This document shows positions 1-8,978 of a DNA stretch of 64,000 bases, piece after piece; within the stretch, counting starts at the first letter, position 1, and every line of letters starts with the position of its first letter. The notes below the pieces were generated by a model. It did no database searches and had not been told where the DNA came from. It saw nothing but the letters and a program-made list of their open reading frames with translations. Location of the stretch: positions 1,259,001-1,323,000 of the forward strand of contig NZ_LR134376.1 in the NCBI RefSeq assembly GCF_900637545.1, written 5' to 3'. The position numbers were made by a program, and so were the translations under genes. The DNA is from Aeromonas encheleia. GTDB lineage: Bacteria > Pseudomonadota > Gammaproteobacteria > Enterobacterales > Aeromonadaceae.

Positions 1-1
1 A

Positions 2-67
2 GATGAAACCATCCCGGTGCAGGTGCGCAGCGACGAGATCCTGGGTCCGCTTCTCACCAATGACTAG
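2..67 (+). CDS. C-terminal end of an unidentified protein (partial)
   Basis: An open frame enters from the left edge and stops at TAG 65-67, giving a 21-residue tail that reads DETIPVQVRSDEILGPLL followed by three more residues. The composition looks like real protein, and the stop overlaps the stop of the convergent repair gene by two bases, as expected for tightly packed convergent genes. The visible part is too short to identify the family, so no function is proposed. Confidence 0.4.
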   Translation, partial: DETIPVQVRSDEILGPLLTND

Positions 68-420
68 AACGGGATCAGAAACAGCAGCTCGGCCAGGTCG
101 GGCTGCCACTGCCACTCCCGCATCCTGACCCGCCCTCCGACCACCGGCACCCCCTCTTCCTGCAATCTTCCCGTCTGTTCATCGAAACCTGCCGAGCCCT
201 TGGGCAAGGAGATCTTTCCGCCGGCGCCCAGCACGCGATGCCAGGGCAGCGTCTTGTCGGTCTCTCGTAGCACTTTACCCACCAAGCGTGCCCGCCCGGG
301 CAGGCCCGCCAGATCGGCGACCTGACCATAGCTCACCACGCGACCGGCGGGGATCAGGGCCAGGATCGCCTCGATGCGCGCCGCCTTGCTCAGGGTGGCC
401 GGGGAGGGGTCCATCATCAT
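64..420 (-). CDS. atl: Alkyltransferase-like protein (MGMT-family DNA repair)
   Basis: This 118-residue protein is a stand-alone DNA-binding domain of the O6-alkylguanine-DNA methyltransferase superfamily. Characterised alkyltransferase-like proteins bind O6-alkylguanine, flip the base and recruit nucleotide-excision repair without dealkylating it. The helix-turn-helix region reads VVSYGQVADLAGLPGRAR and the active-site loop reads PWHRVLGAGGKISLP. Trp replaces the acceptor Cys of the PCHRV motif, the hallmark of the ATL subgroup. Three ATG codons in a row start the gene. ATG 420 was chosen because AAGGAGA lies 7 nt upstream; an in-frame TTG at 423 is less likely. It lies just downstream of the chemoreceptor gene on the same strand, separated by a hairpin. 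Confidence 0.85.
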   Translation of the reverse strand: MMMDPSPATLSKAARIEAILALIPAGRVVSYGQVADLAGLPGRARLVGKVLRETDKTLPWHRVLGAGGKISLPKGSAGFDEQTGRLQEEGVPVVGGRVRMREWQWQPDLAELLFLIPF

Positions 421-439
421 CAAGCCGTCTCCTTAAGAC

Positions 440-462
440 AGAAGCGCCATTGTGGCGCTTCT
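440..462 (-). terminator. 10-bp hairpin between the chemoreceptor and atl genes
   Basis: AGAAGCGCCA and TGGCGCTTCT form a perfect 10-bp stem with a 3-nt loop, 43 bp after the chemoreceptor stop. The minus-strand 3' side is only moderately T-rich (GTCTTAAGG), so this may be a weak terminator or an mRNA processing hairpin. The atl ribosome-binding site follows immediately. Confidence 0.45.
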
Positions 463-505
463 GTGGTCTCGGCGGCAAGGCTCAGCCTCTTGCTGCAGCA
501 TTCCG

Positions 506-2059
506 TCAGCCAAAGGTCTGGCTCAGTCCCCTGAGCTCGTGGGTGCGCTTGAGCAGCTCCTGGCTGGAGTCGTCCACCGCCTGCATCTTCTGGCTGTTGG
601 CGCGGGAGTACTGGGAGATCTGGTGAATGTTGCGGCTGATCTCCTCCACCACCGCCTGCTGCTGCTCGGCGGCGGCGGCGATCTGGGTGGAGAACTCGGT
701 GACCTGCTCTATCTCCTCCAGCACCAGGTGCAGGTTGCCGGAGCCCTGGCGCGTCATCTGGGCGCACTCGCGGGTCTGGGCCAGGTTCTCCTGCATCATC
801 CCCTGCCAGCGTCCCAGGGTCTGCTGGATCTGATGGATGCTGCCCTGGATCTGCTCGGTCGCCTTGTGGGTGCGGGTCGACAGGGTGCGCACCTCGTCCG
901 CCACCACCGCGAAGCCACGGCCCTGCTCCCCGGCCCGGGCCGCCTCGATGGCGGCATTGAGCGCCAGCAGGTTGGTCTGCGCCGCTATGCCCTGGATCTC
1001 GCCCATCAGGCTGCCGATCCGCTCCGACTCGCTGGCCAGCTCCACCGCGGAGTGGAAGGCCTGCTCCGCCTGTCTGGCCAGCTGCTCCATCTGCTGCTCG
1101 GTCTTATCCAGCTGCTGCACCGTGTGCTGGCAGCTGCTGCGCGCCTCCGTCACCTGGCCGTTGGTGTCCTGGATGTTGCGCGCTATCTCGTGGGCCGTGC
1201 TGGCCATCTGGGTCATGGCGGCGGCCATCTGCTGGGTCTGGGCATCCTGTTCGTTGATGTCGAGGAAGGCCTGATGGGAGGAGTCCTTCAGATCGGTCGC
1301 CAGGCTCTGCAGGGGATGGGTGGCGTCGTTGACCCGGCCCAGCACGGTGCGAATGCGGGCCTGCAGCATCTTGAGATGAAAGTCGGCGATGGCGCCAGGC
1401 GCATCCCCCGAGTAGACCAGCCGGGTCAGGCTGTCATATTCCTGGCCGAGCCGCTTGAGGTAGCGGGGCAGGGAGATGAGCTCGCGCCAGCAGGCGCCGG
1501 TGACCAGCAGCAGGGGCAGCAGCATCAGCAGCACCGTCATGGCGCCGTGGGCCAGCAGCGCCCAGCCGAACAGCCCCAGCATCAGCAGGCCGAGCAGCAC
1601 CGGCTTGGCGCGGCGCAGGGAGGGCAGTCGGCTTTTGCCGCCCCGTTCGACCCCGAGCAGGGCCTGATAAGCCTGGCTCGCCACCTGTTTGAGCCTGGGC
1701 TCGGGCTTGCAGCGCACCGACTGATAGCCGCTGATCTTGCCCTGCTCGTAGATGGGGGTCACATAGGCATCGACCCAGTAGTAGCGGCCATCCTTGCAGC
1801 GGTTCTTCACTATGCCGCGCCAGGGGTTGCCCTCCTTGAGGCGATCCCAGAGATCGGCGAAGGCGGCCTTGGGCATGTCGGGGTGGCGCACCAGGTTGTG
1901 ATTCTGGCCGACCAGTTCATCGGTATGGTAGCCGGCGATCTGGCAGAAGGCGGGGTTGGCGTAGGTGATGACGCCCCGCAGGTCGGTGGTCGAGACCAGC
2001 TGTACGTCGGCAGGGAACTCCACTTCGCGGTCCAGGGTCTGGACATCTCTGCGGGTCAT
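506..2059 (-). CDS. PAS-domain methyl-accepting chemotaxis protein, Aer-like
   Basis: This 517-residue chemoreceptor resembles aerotaxis receptor Aer. An N-terminal PAS domain (about residues 15-120) has the [21 protein letters not shown] and GYQSVRCKP segments seen in Aer-type PAS sensors, which usually bind FAD and read redox state or oxygen. A hydrophobic stretch around residues 150-195 would anchor it in the inner membrane with no large periplasmic domain. The C-terminal signalling domain carries the conserved hairpin tip ([19 protein letters not shown], then FAVVADEVR) that binds CheA and CheW. ATG 2059 is preceded by GGAG. The gene is monocistronic or at most followed by atl. It would feed the Che proteins encoded at 41-50 kb. 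The ligand or cofactor is inferred from the family only. Confidence 0.88.
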   Translation of the reverse strand: MTRRDVQTLDREVEFPADVQLVSTTDLRGVITYANPAFCQIAGYHTDELVGQNHNLVRHPDMPKAAFADLWDRLKEGNPWRGIVKNRCKDGRYYWVDAYVTPIYEQGKISGYQSVRCKPEPRLKQVASQAYQALLGVERGGKSRLPSLRRAKPVLLGLLMLGLFGWALLAHGAMTVLLMLLPLLLVTGACWRELISLPRYLKRLGQEYDSLTRLVYSGDAPGAIADFHLKMLQARIRTVLGRVNDATHPLQSLATDLKDSSHQAFLDINEQDAQTQQMAAAMTQMASTAHEIARNIQDTNGQVTEARSSCQHTVQQLDKTEQQMEQLARQAEQAFHSAVELASESERIGSLMGEIQGIAAQTNLLALNAAIEAARAGEQGRGFAVVADEVRTLSTRTHKATEQIQGSIHQIQQTLGRWQGMMQENLAQTRECAQMTRQGSGNLHLVLEEIEQVTEFSTQIAAAAEQQQAVVEEISRNIHQISQYSRANSQKMQAVDDSSQELLKRTHELRGLSQTFG

Positions 2060-2221
2060 AGGGATAAGCTCCGATGTTCTTATAGGTTGTTATTGTGGTG
2101 GCAGCGGATGGAGGGCCGGGGCCGCACTTGGCGCGGTTTGAGCAGCTTCATCGGGGCCTTATTTTGCCAATAAAGGCGGATTAAAAGTAGGGGCTAGGTT
2201 GGATTTTTGTTGTTTGGTGGT

Positions 2222-2252
2222 AAAAAAATGGCGACCAAAAGGTCGCCAAAAA
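2222..2252 (-). terminator. Rho-independent terminator of the chitooligosaccharide operon
   Basis: On the minus strand GGCGACC-TTTT-GGTCGCC is followed by ATTTTTTT, 14 bp after the hexosaminidase stop. The A-rich left flank means it could also work weakly in the other direction. It marks the end of the operon that starts with the binding protein at 12.7 kb. Confidence 0.85.
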
Positions 2253-2265
2253 GAGAAAGATAACG

Positions 2266-4134
2266 CTACCTCTGTGGTGCCCGGTAACACACTTGCAACT
2301 GATCGAGGATCTGCAACTGGCCCGGCAGACGGGCGGCGAAGTGCGCCCAATCCTTGCGAGCGGGCGCACTCCAGGCCACCTCGGCCGTGGCCAGCATACG
2401 CGGGAACAACATATAGTCGAGACGGTCACGAGAGGTCACCAGTTCCGACCATAAGGGGCTGAGCACCCCCAGGATGTTATCGTTGGCATGGAAATCGGCG
2501 GGCGCCGGATCGCAGGCGTAGACCTGCTCCAGGCTGAGGGGCCCGGCCCAGTAGAGGCCTGGCTCTTGCGGATCCTGGTTATAGGCCTGATCCAGATAGA
2601 GCTGCTGGGCCGGCGCCATCACCACGGGGTAGCCCTGGCTGGCGGCATCCAGCCCGGCCTGGAAGTGGGTCCAGGCGAAGATGGTGGCATCCCGGCTCAC
2701 CTTGTCGCCGTGCAGTATCTCCTCCCAGCCCAGCATCTGCTTGCCCTTGGCGGCCAGGTAGCGCTGGCAGTGGCGCAGCAGATGGCCCTGCAGCTCGCGG
2801 CAATCCTGATAGCCTTCCTGCTGCATCAGCTGCCGGCAGGCGGGGCTGTCGGTCCAGACGCCGACGGGCACCTCGTCGCCGCCCATGTGCACCTGCTCAC
2901 CGGGGAACAGCTGGCACACCTCGTCGATCACCTGCTCCAGGAACTGGTAGGTGCCGGGCAGGGCCGGGTTGAGCACGTTGTCATCGAAATGCTGCACCGA
3001 CAGGTAGCGGGAGTGATCCGCCTCTTCCAGCAGCAGCGCCGGCAGCGCCTTGATGGCCGCATGGCAGTGACCCGGGATGTCGATCTCCGGGATGACGGTG
3101 ATGCCGAGCCCGGCGGCGTAGGCCACCAGTTCGTGCACCTCGCTCTGGGTGTAGTAGCCGCCGTAAGGATCGGCGCCGCCGCTGAGCTGGGGCCCGACCG
3201 CCAGACCATGACCGCGCCAGGCGGCCACCTCGGTCAGCTGCGGGAAGGTCTTGATCTCCAGGCGCCAGCCCTCGTCATCGGTCAGGTGCCAGTGGAAGCG
3301 GTTGAACTTGTAGAGGCTCATCTGCTTGAGCAGGCGCTTGATGGTGGCGATGGGCTGGAAGTGGCGGGCGCAGTCCAGGAAGATGCCGCGAAAGCCGAAC
3401 CGCGGCGAATCCGTCAGCTCGAGGCAGGGCAGGCTCTCCCCGTGTTGCAGCGCCCACTGGGCCAGACTCACCAGCCCGTGGCGCCAGCCCGCCTCGCCTG
3501 CCGCCTGGATGCGGATCTCCAGCGGCGTGATGGAGAGGCGATAGGCCTCGGGGGCGAGGGGAGCCTCGACCAAGTGGATCTCGGCGTCGTGATCCTGGCT
3601 GAGCGCCAGCCCCGTCAGCTCGTTGAAGTGGGCAAGCAGGCCGGCCAGCGAGCCCGGGCCGCGGACATGGGCCCGCTCCGCCAGCCGGAAGTTGCCTTCC
3701 GGCAACAGCAGATGGGCCGGTTGGGGCACTATGCCGTTGGCCGGCTCCAGCTCGGGCAGCTCGGGGGCCTGATGGGCCAGGGGCGGCAGGCCGAGCTCCT
3801 GGCCGGCCAGGGTCACCGGCAGCAGACGGGGGCCCGTGCTGCCGGTCTCAGTCAGGCTCAGGAAGAAGCCCTGCGGCAGGTCGGAGACGCGCTTGATGGG
3901 GGTGTTGCGACAGCAGAAACGCAGCTCGCTGGCGCCAGCCTGGGGGCTCAGCACCTTGTAGCTGCCGCTCTGGCGCAGGAGTTCACCTCCTTCCAGCGAG
4001 CTCGGGTCTATGTGGCGGGCCAGGCAGAAGTGCAGCTTCCAGGGAGTGGCTGGCAGTTGGCTCAGGCTGAAACGGAACCAGACATCATCACCGTCACGCC
4101 GGTCGACTTGGGTATGGATCAGGGGTGCAGACAT
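2266..4134 (-). CDS. Beta-N-acetylhexosaminidase, GH20 family
   Basis: This 622-residue enzyme should release terminal GlcNAc from chitooligosaccharides. The GH20 signature HMGGDEVPVGVW contains the adjacent Asp-Glu pair used in substrate-assisted catalysis, and the barrel segments FRGIFLDCARHF and FHWHLTDDEGWR are typical. No signal peptide is visible, so it probably acts in the cytoplasm on imported (GlcNAc)n. Its ATG lies inside the 3' end of the kinase gene (16-nt overlap in another frame), with GAGGAATACCC just upstream, which points to translational coupling. The order binding protein, permeases, ATPases, GH9, kinase, GH20 matches the Vibrio (GlcNAc)2 operon. Unlike that operon, no chitobiose phosphorylase or phosphomutase gene follows; a terminator comes next. 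Confidence 0.93.
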   Translation of the reverse strand: MSAPLIHTQVDRRDGDDVWFRFSLSQLPATPWKLHFCLARHIDPSSLEGGELLRQSGSYKVLSPQAGASELRFCCRNTPIKRVSDLPQGFFLSLTETGSTGPRLLPVTLAGQELGLPPLAHQAPELPELEPANGIVPQPAHLLLPEGNFRLAERAHVRGPGSLAGLLAHFNELTGLALSQDHDAEIHLVEAPLAPEAYRLSITPLEIRIQAAGEAGWRHGLVSLAQWALQHGESLPCLELTDSPRFGFRGIFLDCARHFQPIATIKRLLKQMSLYKFNRFHWHLTDDEGWRLEIKTFPQLTEVAAWRGHGLAVGPQLSGGADPYGGYYTQSEVHELVAYAAGLGITVIPEIDIPGHCHAAIKALPALLLEEADHSRYLSVQHFDDNVLNPALPGTYQFLEQVIDEVCQLFPGEQVHMGGDEVPVGVWTDSPACRQLMQQEGYQDCRELQGHLLRHCQRYLAAKGKQMLGWEEILHGDKVSRDATIFAWTHFQAGLDAASQGYPVVMAPAQQLYLDQAYNQDPQEPGLYWAGPLSLEQVYACDPAPADFHANDNILGVLSPLWSELVTSRDRLDYMLFPRMLATAEVAWSAPARKDWAHFAARLPGQLQILDQLQVCYRAPQR

Positions 4135-4991
4135 GGGTATTCCTCTGATTGAGCAAATAATATCGCTCCCTCCAGCGCATCGGCCTTAGGGTGGGCAAGA
4201 TTGAGGTGGGTCAGGCGAGGGGCGAGGCGCATGCCGACCCCGCCCAGCAGGGCAATCTGGTCGGCTCCCAGCCGCCGCATCCCCGCCAGCAGGGTCTGCA
4301 GCTGGGCACAGGTCTCGTCCAGCAGCTGGCAGGCGAGCGCATCCCCGTCCCCGGCGGCGTCAAACACCCAGGGGGCGAAGCGGCCGTAGTCGGCGGGAAT
4401 GGCCCGGCTGGCCCAGCGCACCACCTCGGCCTGATCCCGCTTGAAGTGATCGAGCAAGCGAATAGCCAGCGTGCTGGGGGGCAGGATGCCGTCGTGGCAG
4501 AGCAGCGCCTGCTGGATGGCGCGCAGCCCCAGCCAGGCGCCGCTGCCGAGATCCGAGATGGGGAAGCCGCGGCCGGAGCAGGCACGTAGCTGGCCGTCCC
4601 GGTAGATGAGCCCGGCCGAGCCGGTGCCGGCGATGAGGATGGCCCCCTCCCGGCCGCCAAAGGCGCCGAGACAGGCACCGAAGGCATCCGAGGTGAGCTT
4701 CACGCTCGCGAAGGGGAAGGGCATGGCCAGCATGGCCTGGTAGCAATCGGCCAGTTCGGCGGAGGCGAGCGCCAGCCCGACCCCCATCTGCTGCTCGCAC
4801 TCCCTGGGCAAGCCAGCCGCGATGCGGGCCAGCTCGATGGCGGCCAGCACGTTGCCGTGGGCCAGCGCGATGCCGAGCTCCAGATTGGATCCCGCTGCCC
4901 GACCTTCCCCCAGCAGTTTCCCGGCCCGATCGCGGATGCGGGCCCGGCTGTGGGTGCCGCCGCCGTCCACGCCGACCCAGAACTCAATCAT
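4119..4991 (-). CDS. N-acetylglucosamine kinase, BadF/BadG/BcrA ATPase family
   Basis: This 290-residue sugar kinase of the actin-like ATPase fold has the phosphate-1 loop VGVDGGGTHSRARIRD at its N-terminus and a second nucleotide-binding segment, ILIAGTGSAGLIYRDG. In chitin operons of Vibrio the equivalent gene encodes a specific GlcNAc kinase, so the likely reaction is ATP + GlcNAc to GlcNAc-6-phosphate in the cytoplasm. ATG 4991 was chosen over an upstream in-frame ATG because GGGAGG lies 6 nt before it and the conserved N-terminus begins there. The start codon forms an ATGA overlap with the stop of a 41-codon micro-ORF that repeats the end of the GH9 gene (see that entry). Confidence 0.88.
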   Translation of the reverse strand: MIEFWVGVDGGGTHSRARIRDRAGKLLGEGRAAGSNLELGIALAHGNVLAAIELARIAAGLPRECEQQMGVGLALASAELADCYQAMLAMPFPFASVKLTSDAFGACLGAFGGREGAILIAGTGSAGLIYRDGQLRACSGRGFPISDLGSGAWLGLRAIQQALLCHDGILPPSTLAIRLLDHFKRDQAEVVRWASRAIPADYGRFAPWVFDAAGDGDALACQLLDETCAQLQTLLAGMRRLGADQIALLGGVGMRLAPRLTHLNLAHPKADALEGAILFAQSEEYPCLHP

Positions 4992-5113
4992 GCTTGCCTC
5001 CCAGGGTGCTCTGCCAGCAGATGGCCAGGGCAAACCAGGCGGACTGCATGGAGGATCCACTGCTCTCCCCAGTGCCAGTTATGATCGAGCCGATCCTTGT
5101 ACGTCTCAATCAT
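4988..5113 (-). other. Junction micro-ORF: diverged copy of the GH9 3' end between GH9 and kinase genes
   Basis: The 120 bp between the GH9 stop and the kinase start is a diverged direct repeat of the last 120 bp of the GH9 gene (copies about 4984-5105 and 5106-5226). It is open as a 41-codon frame. The frame starts MIETYKDRLDHNWHWGEQW; residues 4-19 match the GH9 tail YKDRLDQNWRWGEQW, while the first three (MIE) equal the start of the kinase. The copy then shifts frame relative to GH9 and ends in HPGRQA. It overlaps the GH9 stop by the 8 nt ATGATTGA and the kinase start by ATGA. It may be non-functional duplication debris or a translated coupler. Confidence 0.6.
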
Positions 5114-6851
5114 GGGAGCCTCCGGGGGCGCTCTGCCAGCAGATGGCCAGCGCAAACCAGGCTGCGTGGGGGATCCACTGCTCGCCCCAGCGCCAGTTCT
5201 GATCCAGCCGATCCTTATACTGCTCCGGGATGAAGGCGATATCCGCCTCATCCTCGAAGCCGGCGGTGATGCCGTTGCAGATCCCGCCGAGGGCATTGGG
5301 GTAGCCGGCGGTGTAGCTCGGGTTGTTGATGCCATGCCCCGCCAGCATGCAGGCGTTGAAGGGGTTCTGCCCCAGGATCCAGTCGAGCTGGCGCTGGCCG
5401 AACGAGATCAAGGGCTGATGCTGCAGCGGCGAGGGCAAGGACCGGGCGGCGGCGAAGGCCATGGCGGCGAGGGACGCCAGCCGGGCGTTCTCCCCCTGCC
5501 ACCAGTAACCCGACTCGTTGTGATGGGGTATGAAGAAACTCACCCTGGGCGTCTCGTCCACCCCTTTCACGTATTGGCGGGCGAGGGCGAAGGGGTTGCC
5601 GGCCTGGGCGGCGAGGGCCAGCTCGGCGGCGAGGGCCTGCTGCACCACGGCACACACCCTGGCCTGGCGCTCCGGATCCGGCTCGACGGCCAGGTACTCC
5701 AGCAGCGCCAGCACCGGCAACCCGGCCTCGGCGGCGTGGTAGTAGGGGCGTGAGCCGTCGTCGTTGGCACTCCAGTAGTGGCCGAGCTCGGGGTGGGGGC
5801 GCTGGCGGGCGCAGAGCCGGCCGGCCCTGTCTCTCACCTCGGCTAGCCACTCCGCTCCCAGCGTCTTGGTCAGCTCGACGGCGGCGAGCAGGGCGCAGTA
5901 GTCGTCGATGATGTTCTCGCGGCCGTCGTCCAGATAGGCGAGGTTGTGCTCGCGCAGGTGCAGGTAGCCGCGCCTGGCCGTCTCGGCATAGCGGCTGGCA
6001 TCGAAGTCGCCGGCCATGGATTCACGGGCGGCGCGGGCCAGCGCGGCGATGGCTATGCCACCCCCTTGCCGGAAACCGGCCTGCCAGTCGCTGGACTTGC
6101 GTCCCTGTTGGGTGGCATAGGCGCACAGCTCGCGCTGCTCGGGATCCTTGCTCCACTGATCGAACAGGGTCATGTAGAAGAAGCCGCTCTCATCCTGCAT
6201 CCGGCAGAGGAAGTCGGCGCCGTGCAGCGCCTCGTCGTTGAGCCGCTTGCACAGGTTCAGGCTGTCGATGTCGGTGCGGGTAGAGAGCAGCTCCCGGCAC
6301 TTGAGCAGGGACCACACCACCATGGGGGTCTGCTGGGGGTTGAGGTAGTTGGCGTAGGAGAGGTGGCTCAGGTACTTGCTCATGTCGCCGCTGGCATCGA
6401 ACCAGCCGCCGTGCACATCCCGTCGCTGCTCGCTGCCAAACAGCCGGGCTGCGCGATCGGCCCGCTCGAAGGCGCCGCTGGCGCGCTGGCCCTTGAAGTA
6501 GTGGATCACGTCGGAGAGGCAGCTGCGGCTCAGCAGCTGGGGGCCGATGGCGAAGCGGGGGGAGCGGGTCAGGCGCGGGCTGGCGGTGGCGTCGCCCCGC
6601 TCGGTCGTGACGGCCTCCAGCCGGTAGTGGCCCGCGCGGGTGAAGGCGCTGAAGTCGGCCCGCCAGAAGGCGCGGCCCTGCCAGCCCGGCACCCGGCCGG
6701 CGGCCTGCAGCTGGGCCTCGAACAGGATCTGGCCGTCATCCTCGCGCAGCAGCCGCACCCGACCGCTGAGGTCGGCATCGGCGGCGGTCTGCAACAGGGC
6801 AATCTTGTGGCCGTCACAATCGTAACCCACCTGATTGATCAAGAGTTCCAT
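5106..6851 (-). CDS. Glycoside hydrolase family 9 protein (chitin-operon glucosaminidase type)
   Basis: This 581-residue protein has an N-terminal immunoglobulin-like CelD_N domain (about residues 1-90, beginning MELLINQVGYDCDGHKIAL) followed by a GH9 alpha/alpha barrel. The segment HGGWFDASGDMSKYLSH carries the paired Asp residues of GH9 catalysis, and NAGxxAGF-like glycine-rich segments lie near the C-terminus before the FEDEADIAF acidic region. Family members in chitin operons have been described as exo-beta-glucosaminidases rather than cellulases; that role is inferred from context. No signal peptide is present, so it is probably cytoplasmic. ATG 6851 was chosen because the domain starts there and GGGAG lies upstream. 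The gene's 3' end is duplicated downstream. Confidence 0.85.
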   Translation of the reverse strand: MELLINQVGYDCDGHKIALLQTAADADLSGRVRLLREDDGQILFEAQLQAAGRVPGWQGRAFWRADFSAFTRAGHYRLEAVTTERGDATASPRLTRSPRFAIGPQLLSRSCLSDVIHYFKGQRASGAFERADRAARLFGSEQRRDVHGGWFDASGDMSKYLSHLSYANYLNPQQTPMVVWSLLKCRELLSTRTDIDSLNLCKRLNDEALHGADFLCRMQDESGFFYMTLFDQWSKDPEQRELCAYATQQGRKSSDWQAGFRQGGGIAIAALARAARESMAGDFDASRYAETARRGYLHLREHNLAYLDDGRENIIDDYCALLAAVELTKTLGAEWLAEVRDRAGRLCARQRPHPELGHYWSANDDGSRPYYHAAEAGLPVLALLEYLAVEPDPERQARVCAVVQQALAAELALAAQAGNPFALARQYVKGVDETPRVSFFIPHHNESGYWWQGENARLASLAAMAFAAARSLPSPLQHQPLISFGQRQLDWILGQNPFNACMLAGHGINNPSYTAGYPNALGGICNGITAGFEDEADIAFIPEQYKDRLDQNWRWGEQWIPHAAWFALAICWQSAPGGSHD

Positions 6852-6895
6852 CAAGCTCTTACTCCCTCGGTCTGCCGGCATGGGCGAGACGGTTG

Positions 6896-6948
6896 GCGGG
6901 CCTAACGCTAAGGCCCGCATGGATGTGCGTGGGCGGCGGATGCCGCCC
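6896..6948 (-). other. Two intergenic hairpins between ABC ATPase and GH9 genes
   Basis: The 100-bp gap holds two perfect inverted repeats: GCGGGCCT/AGGCCCGC (6896-6918) and GGGCGGC/GCCGCCC (6931-6948). Neither has a T-run, so they are more likely mRNA-stabilising or attenuating structures that separate the transport and catabolic parts of the operon than true terminators. Confidence 0.5.
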
Positions 6949-6951
6949 GGC

Positions 6952-7944
6952 TCACTCGTGCAGGTAGCAGCGCACGAAGTGGTTGTCGGCGAGCCTGGTC
7001 ACCGGGGGCAGGTTCTCCTTGCAGCGCGGCATGGCCTGGTTGCAGCGTCCGGCGAAGGGACAGCCGTAGGATTGGGGCGTCCACAGCGGGATCTCCCCCT
7101 TGCGGCCCCCCTCCAGCTCGGCGTGGATGCTCTTCTCCGGATCCGGCACCGCCGAGATGAGCAGCTGGGTGTAGGGGTGCTGCGGGTGGTGCAGGATCTC
7201 GTCCACCTCGCCCCACTCCACCATGTGGCCCACGTACATCACCGCCAGATCCTCCGCCACATAGCGGGCGGTGGCGATGTCGTGGGTGATGTAGAGCATG
7301 GAGACGCCGAGCTCGTTCTTCATCTGCTCCATCAGGTTGAGGATGCCGATGCGAATGGAGACGTCGAGCATGGAGGTGGGCTCGTCCGCCAGCACCACTT
7401 CCGCCTCCACCGCCAGGTTGCGGGCGATATTGACCCGCTGGCGCTGGCCGCCGGAGAGCTGGTGCGGATACTTGGCGGCGGTGGCCTTGGCCGGGGTCAG
7501 CCCCACCTTCTCCAGCAGGGCATGGACCATGTCCGGCAGATCTTTCTTGTCGATCACCTTGCTGTGCAGCAGCAGGGGGCGGGCGATGTGGTGGTAGATG
7601 GTGTGGGTCGGGTTGAGCGAACCGAAGGGATCCTGCCACACCATCTGCACGCTCTGGCGATAGTCGAGCAGGGCGGTGCCCTTGTTGAACTCCTCCAGAT
7701 CCCGGCCGCGGTAGAGGATGCGGCCGCTGGAGAGCTTGTACATCTTGGCGATGATCTTGGCGATGGTGCTCTTGCCGGAGCCAGACTCCCCCACCACCGC
7801 CAGGGCGCGGCCCCGGTGCAGGTTGAAGGTGATGTCGGAGAGCGCCCGCATCTTGCCGCTCTTGATGGCGTTGGAGTTGACGGAGAAGTCCTTGTAGAGA
7901 TGCTGGACCTCGATGATGGGCGCGTCGGTTGGGGCGATTTGCAT
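6952..7944 (-). CDS. Chitooligosaccharide/oligopeptide-type ABC transporter ATP-binding protein (second ATPase)
   Basis: This 330-residue ATPase of the Opp/Dpp class energises import together with the neighbouring ATPase and two permeases. Visible motifs are Walker A GESGSGKSTIAK, signature LSGGQRQRVNIARNL, Walker B AEVVLADEPTSMLD and the C-terminal oligopeptide-transporter extension with Cys residues (PFAGRCNQAMPRC). ATG 7944 (MQIAP) is preferred over ATG 7953 because AAGGA lies 8 nt before the former and directly against the latter. It begins 11 bp after the other ATPase gene. The Vibrio synteny argues for (GlcNAc)n as substrate, although the family itself is annotated for dipeptides. Confidence 0.9.
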   Translation of the reverse strand: MQIAPTDAPIIEVQHLYKDFSVNSNAIKSGKMRALSDITFNLHRGRALAVVGESGSGKSTIAKIIAKMYKLSSGRILYRGRDLEEFNKGTALLDYRQSVQMVWQDPFGSLNPTHTIYHHIARPLLLHSKVIDKKDLPDMVHALLEKVGLTPAKATAAKYPHQLSGGQRQRVNIARNLAVEAEVVLADEPTSMLDVSIRIGILNLMEQMKNELGVSMLYITHDIATARYVAEDLAVMYVGHMVEWGEVDEILHHPQHPYTQLLISAVPDPEKSIHAELEGGRKGEIPLWTPQSYGCPFAGRCNQAMPRCKENLPPVTRLADNHFVRCYLHE

Positions 7945-7955
7945 GACAGACATCC

Positions 7956-8978
7956 TTAACAGCCAGCGGCCTTGTCCAGGTAGATCGGAAGATCCTGTTG
8001 TTCCTCTGCCATGCCATAGAGGTGGCAGGCGGTCTGTTGTCCCGGCCGGATCTCGGCGAGGGCGGTGTACTCCTGGCGGCAGCGCTCATGGACCTTGCCG
8101 CAGCGGGCCTGGAAGCGGCAACCTACCGGCACCTCCAGCAGGTTGAGCGGGGTGCCGGGGATCCCCTCCAGCACGGTTTTCGGGCCGTGCAGGGGCGGGA
8201 AGGAGTTGCCGAGCCCCCTGGTGTAGGGGTGCAGCGGCGCGGTCAGGATCGCCTTGGCCGGTGCCACCTCCACCAGCTCACCGGCATACATGATGCCGAT
8301 GCGATCGCAGAACTCGACCATCAGCGAGAGATCGTGGGTGATGAACAGGATGGAGAAGTTGTACTTCGCCTTCAGGGCATAGACTTTCTGCAGGATCTCC
8401 CGCTGCACCACCACGTCCAGCGCCGTGGTGGGCTCATCCATGATCAGCAGCTCGGGGTTGAGCGCCATGGCGATGGCGATCACCAGCCGCTGGCGCATGC
8501 CGCCGGAGAACTGGTGCGGGTAGTCCCGCAGCCGGCTCGGGTGAATGTCGACTATCTCCAGCAACTCCTGGGCGCGCTTGATGGCCTCGTAGCGGGTCAG
8601 CCCGGGATTGTGGGCGATCAGCACGTCGCAGAACTGCTCCTCCATGCGCAGCACCGGGTTCAAGGCATTCATGGCGGACTGGAACACCACGCTCGCCTGG
8701 CGCCAGCGGTAGCTGCGCAGCCGCGCGTCGTCGAAGCCGAGGATATTCTCCCCCTTGAACAGGATCTCGCCGCCGCTGATGTAGGCGGGCGGTTTGTGCA
8801 GCCGGGCCACCGAGAAGGCGACCGTGGACTTGCCACAGCCGGACTCGCCGGCGAGGCCGAATACCTCCCCCGGCATGATGTCAAAGCTGACCGAGTTGAC
8901 GGCGCGCACGTCGCCGCTCTCGGTGATGTAGTCGACGCAGAGCTTGCGTACCGACAGCAGGGGTTGTTGCGGGCTCAT
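7956..8978 (-). CDS. Chitooligosaccharide/oligopeptide-type ABC transporter ATP-binding protein (first ATPase)
   Basis: This 340-residue DppD-like ATPase has Walker [13 protein letters not shown], signature [15 protein letters not shown], Walker [13 protein letters not shown] and the C-terminal Cys-containing extension ([16 protein letters not shown]) that in related transporters can hold an iron-sulfur cluster. The start is ATG 8978, preceded by AGGAGAAGACAGC. It overlaps the stop of the upstream permease gene by ATGA, so the two are translationally coupled. It pairs with the next ATPase as a heterodimer. A longer in-frame extension upstream runs antiparallel through the permease gene and is not credible. 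Confidence 0.9.
   Translation of the reverse strand: MSPQQPLLSVRKLCVDYITESGDVRAVNSVSFDIMPGEVFGLAGESGCGKSTVAFSVARLHKPPAYISGGEILFKGENILGFDDARLRSYRWRQASVVFQSAMNALNPVLRMEEQFCDVLIAHNPGLTRYEAIKRAQELLEIVDIHPSRLRDYPHQFSGGMRQRLVIAIAMALNPELLIMDEPTTALDVVVQREILQKVYALKAKYNFSILFITHDLSLMVEFCDRIGIMYAGELVEVAPAKAILTAPLHPYTRGLGNSFPPLHGPKTVLEGIPGTPLNLLEVPVGCRFQARCGKVHERCRQEYTALAEIRPGQQTACHLYGMAEEQQDLPIYLDKAAGC

Noticed and set aside
452..2173. 573-codon open frame on the plus strand opposite the chemoreceptor gene
   Set aside because: It is antisense to a complete PAS/MCP gene, has no domain, and has the Leu/Gly/His-rich composition expected from the reverse strand of high-GC coding DNA.
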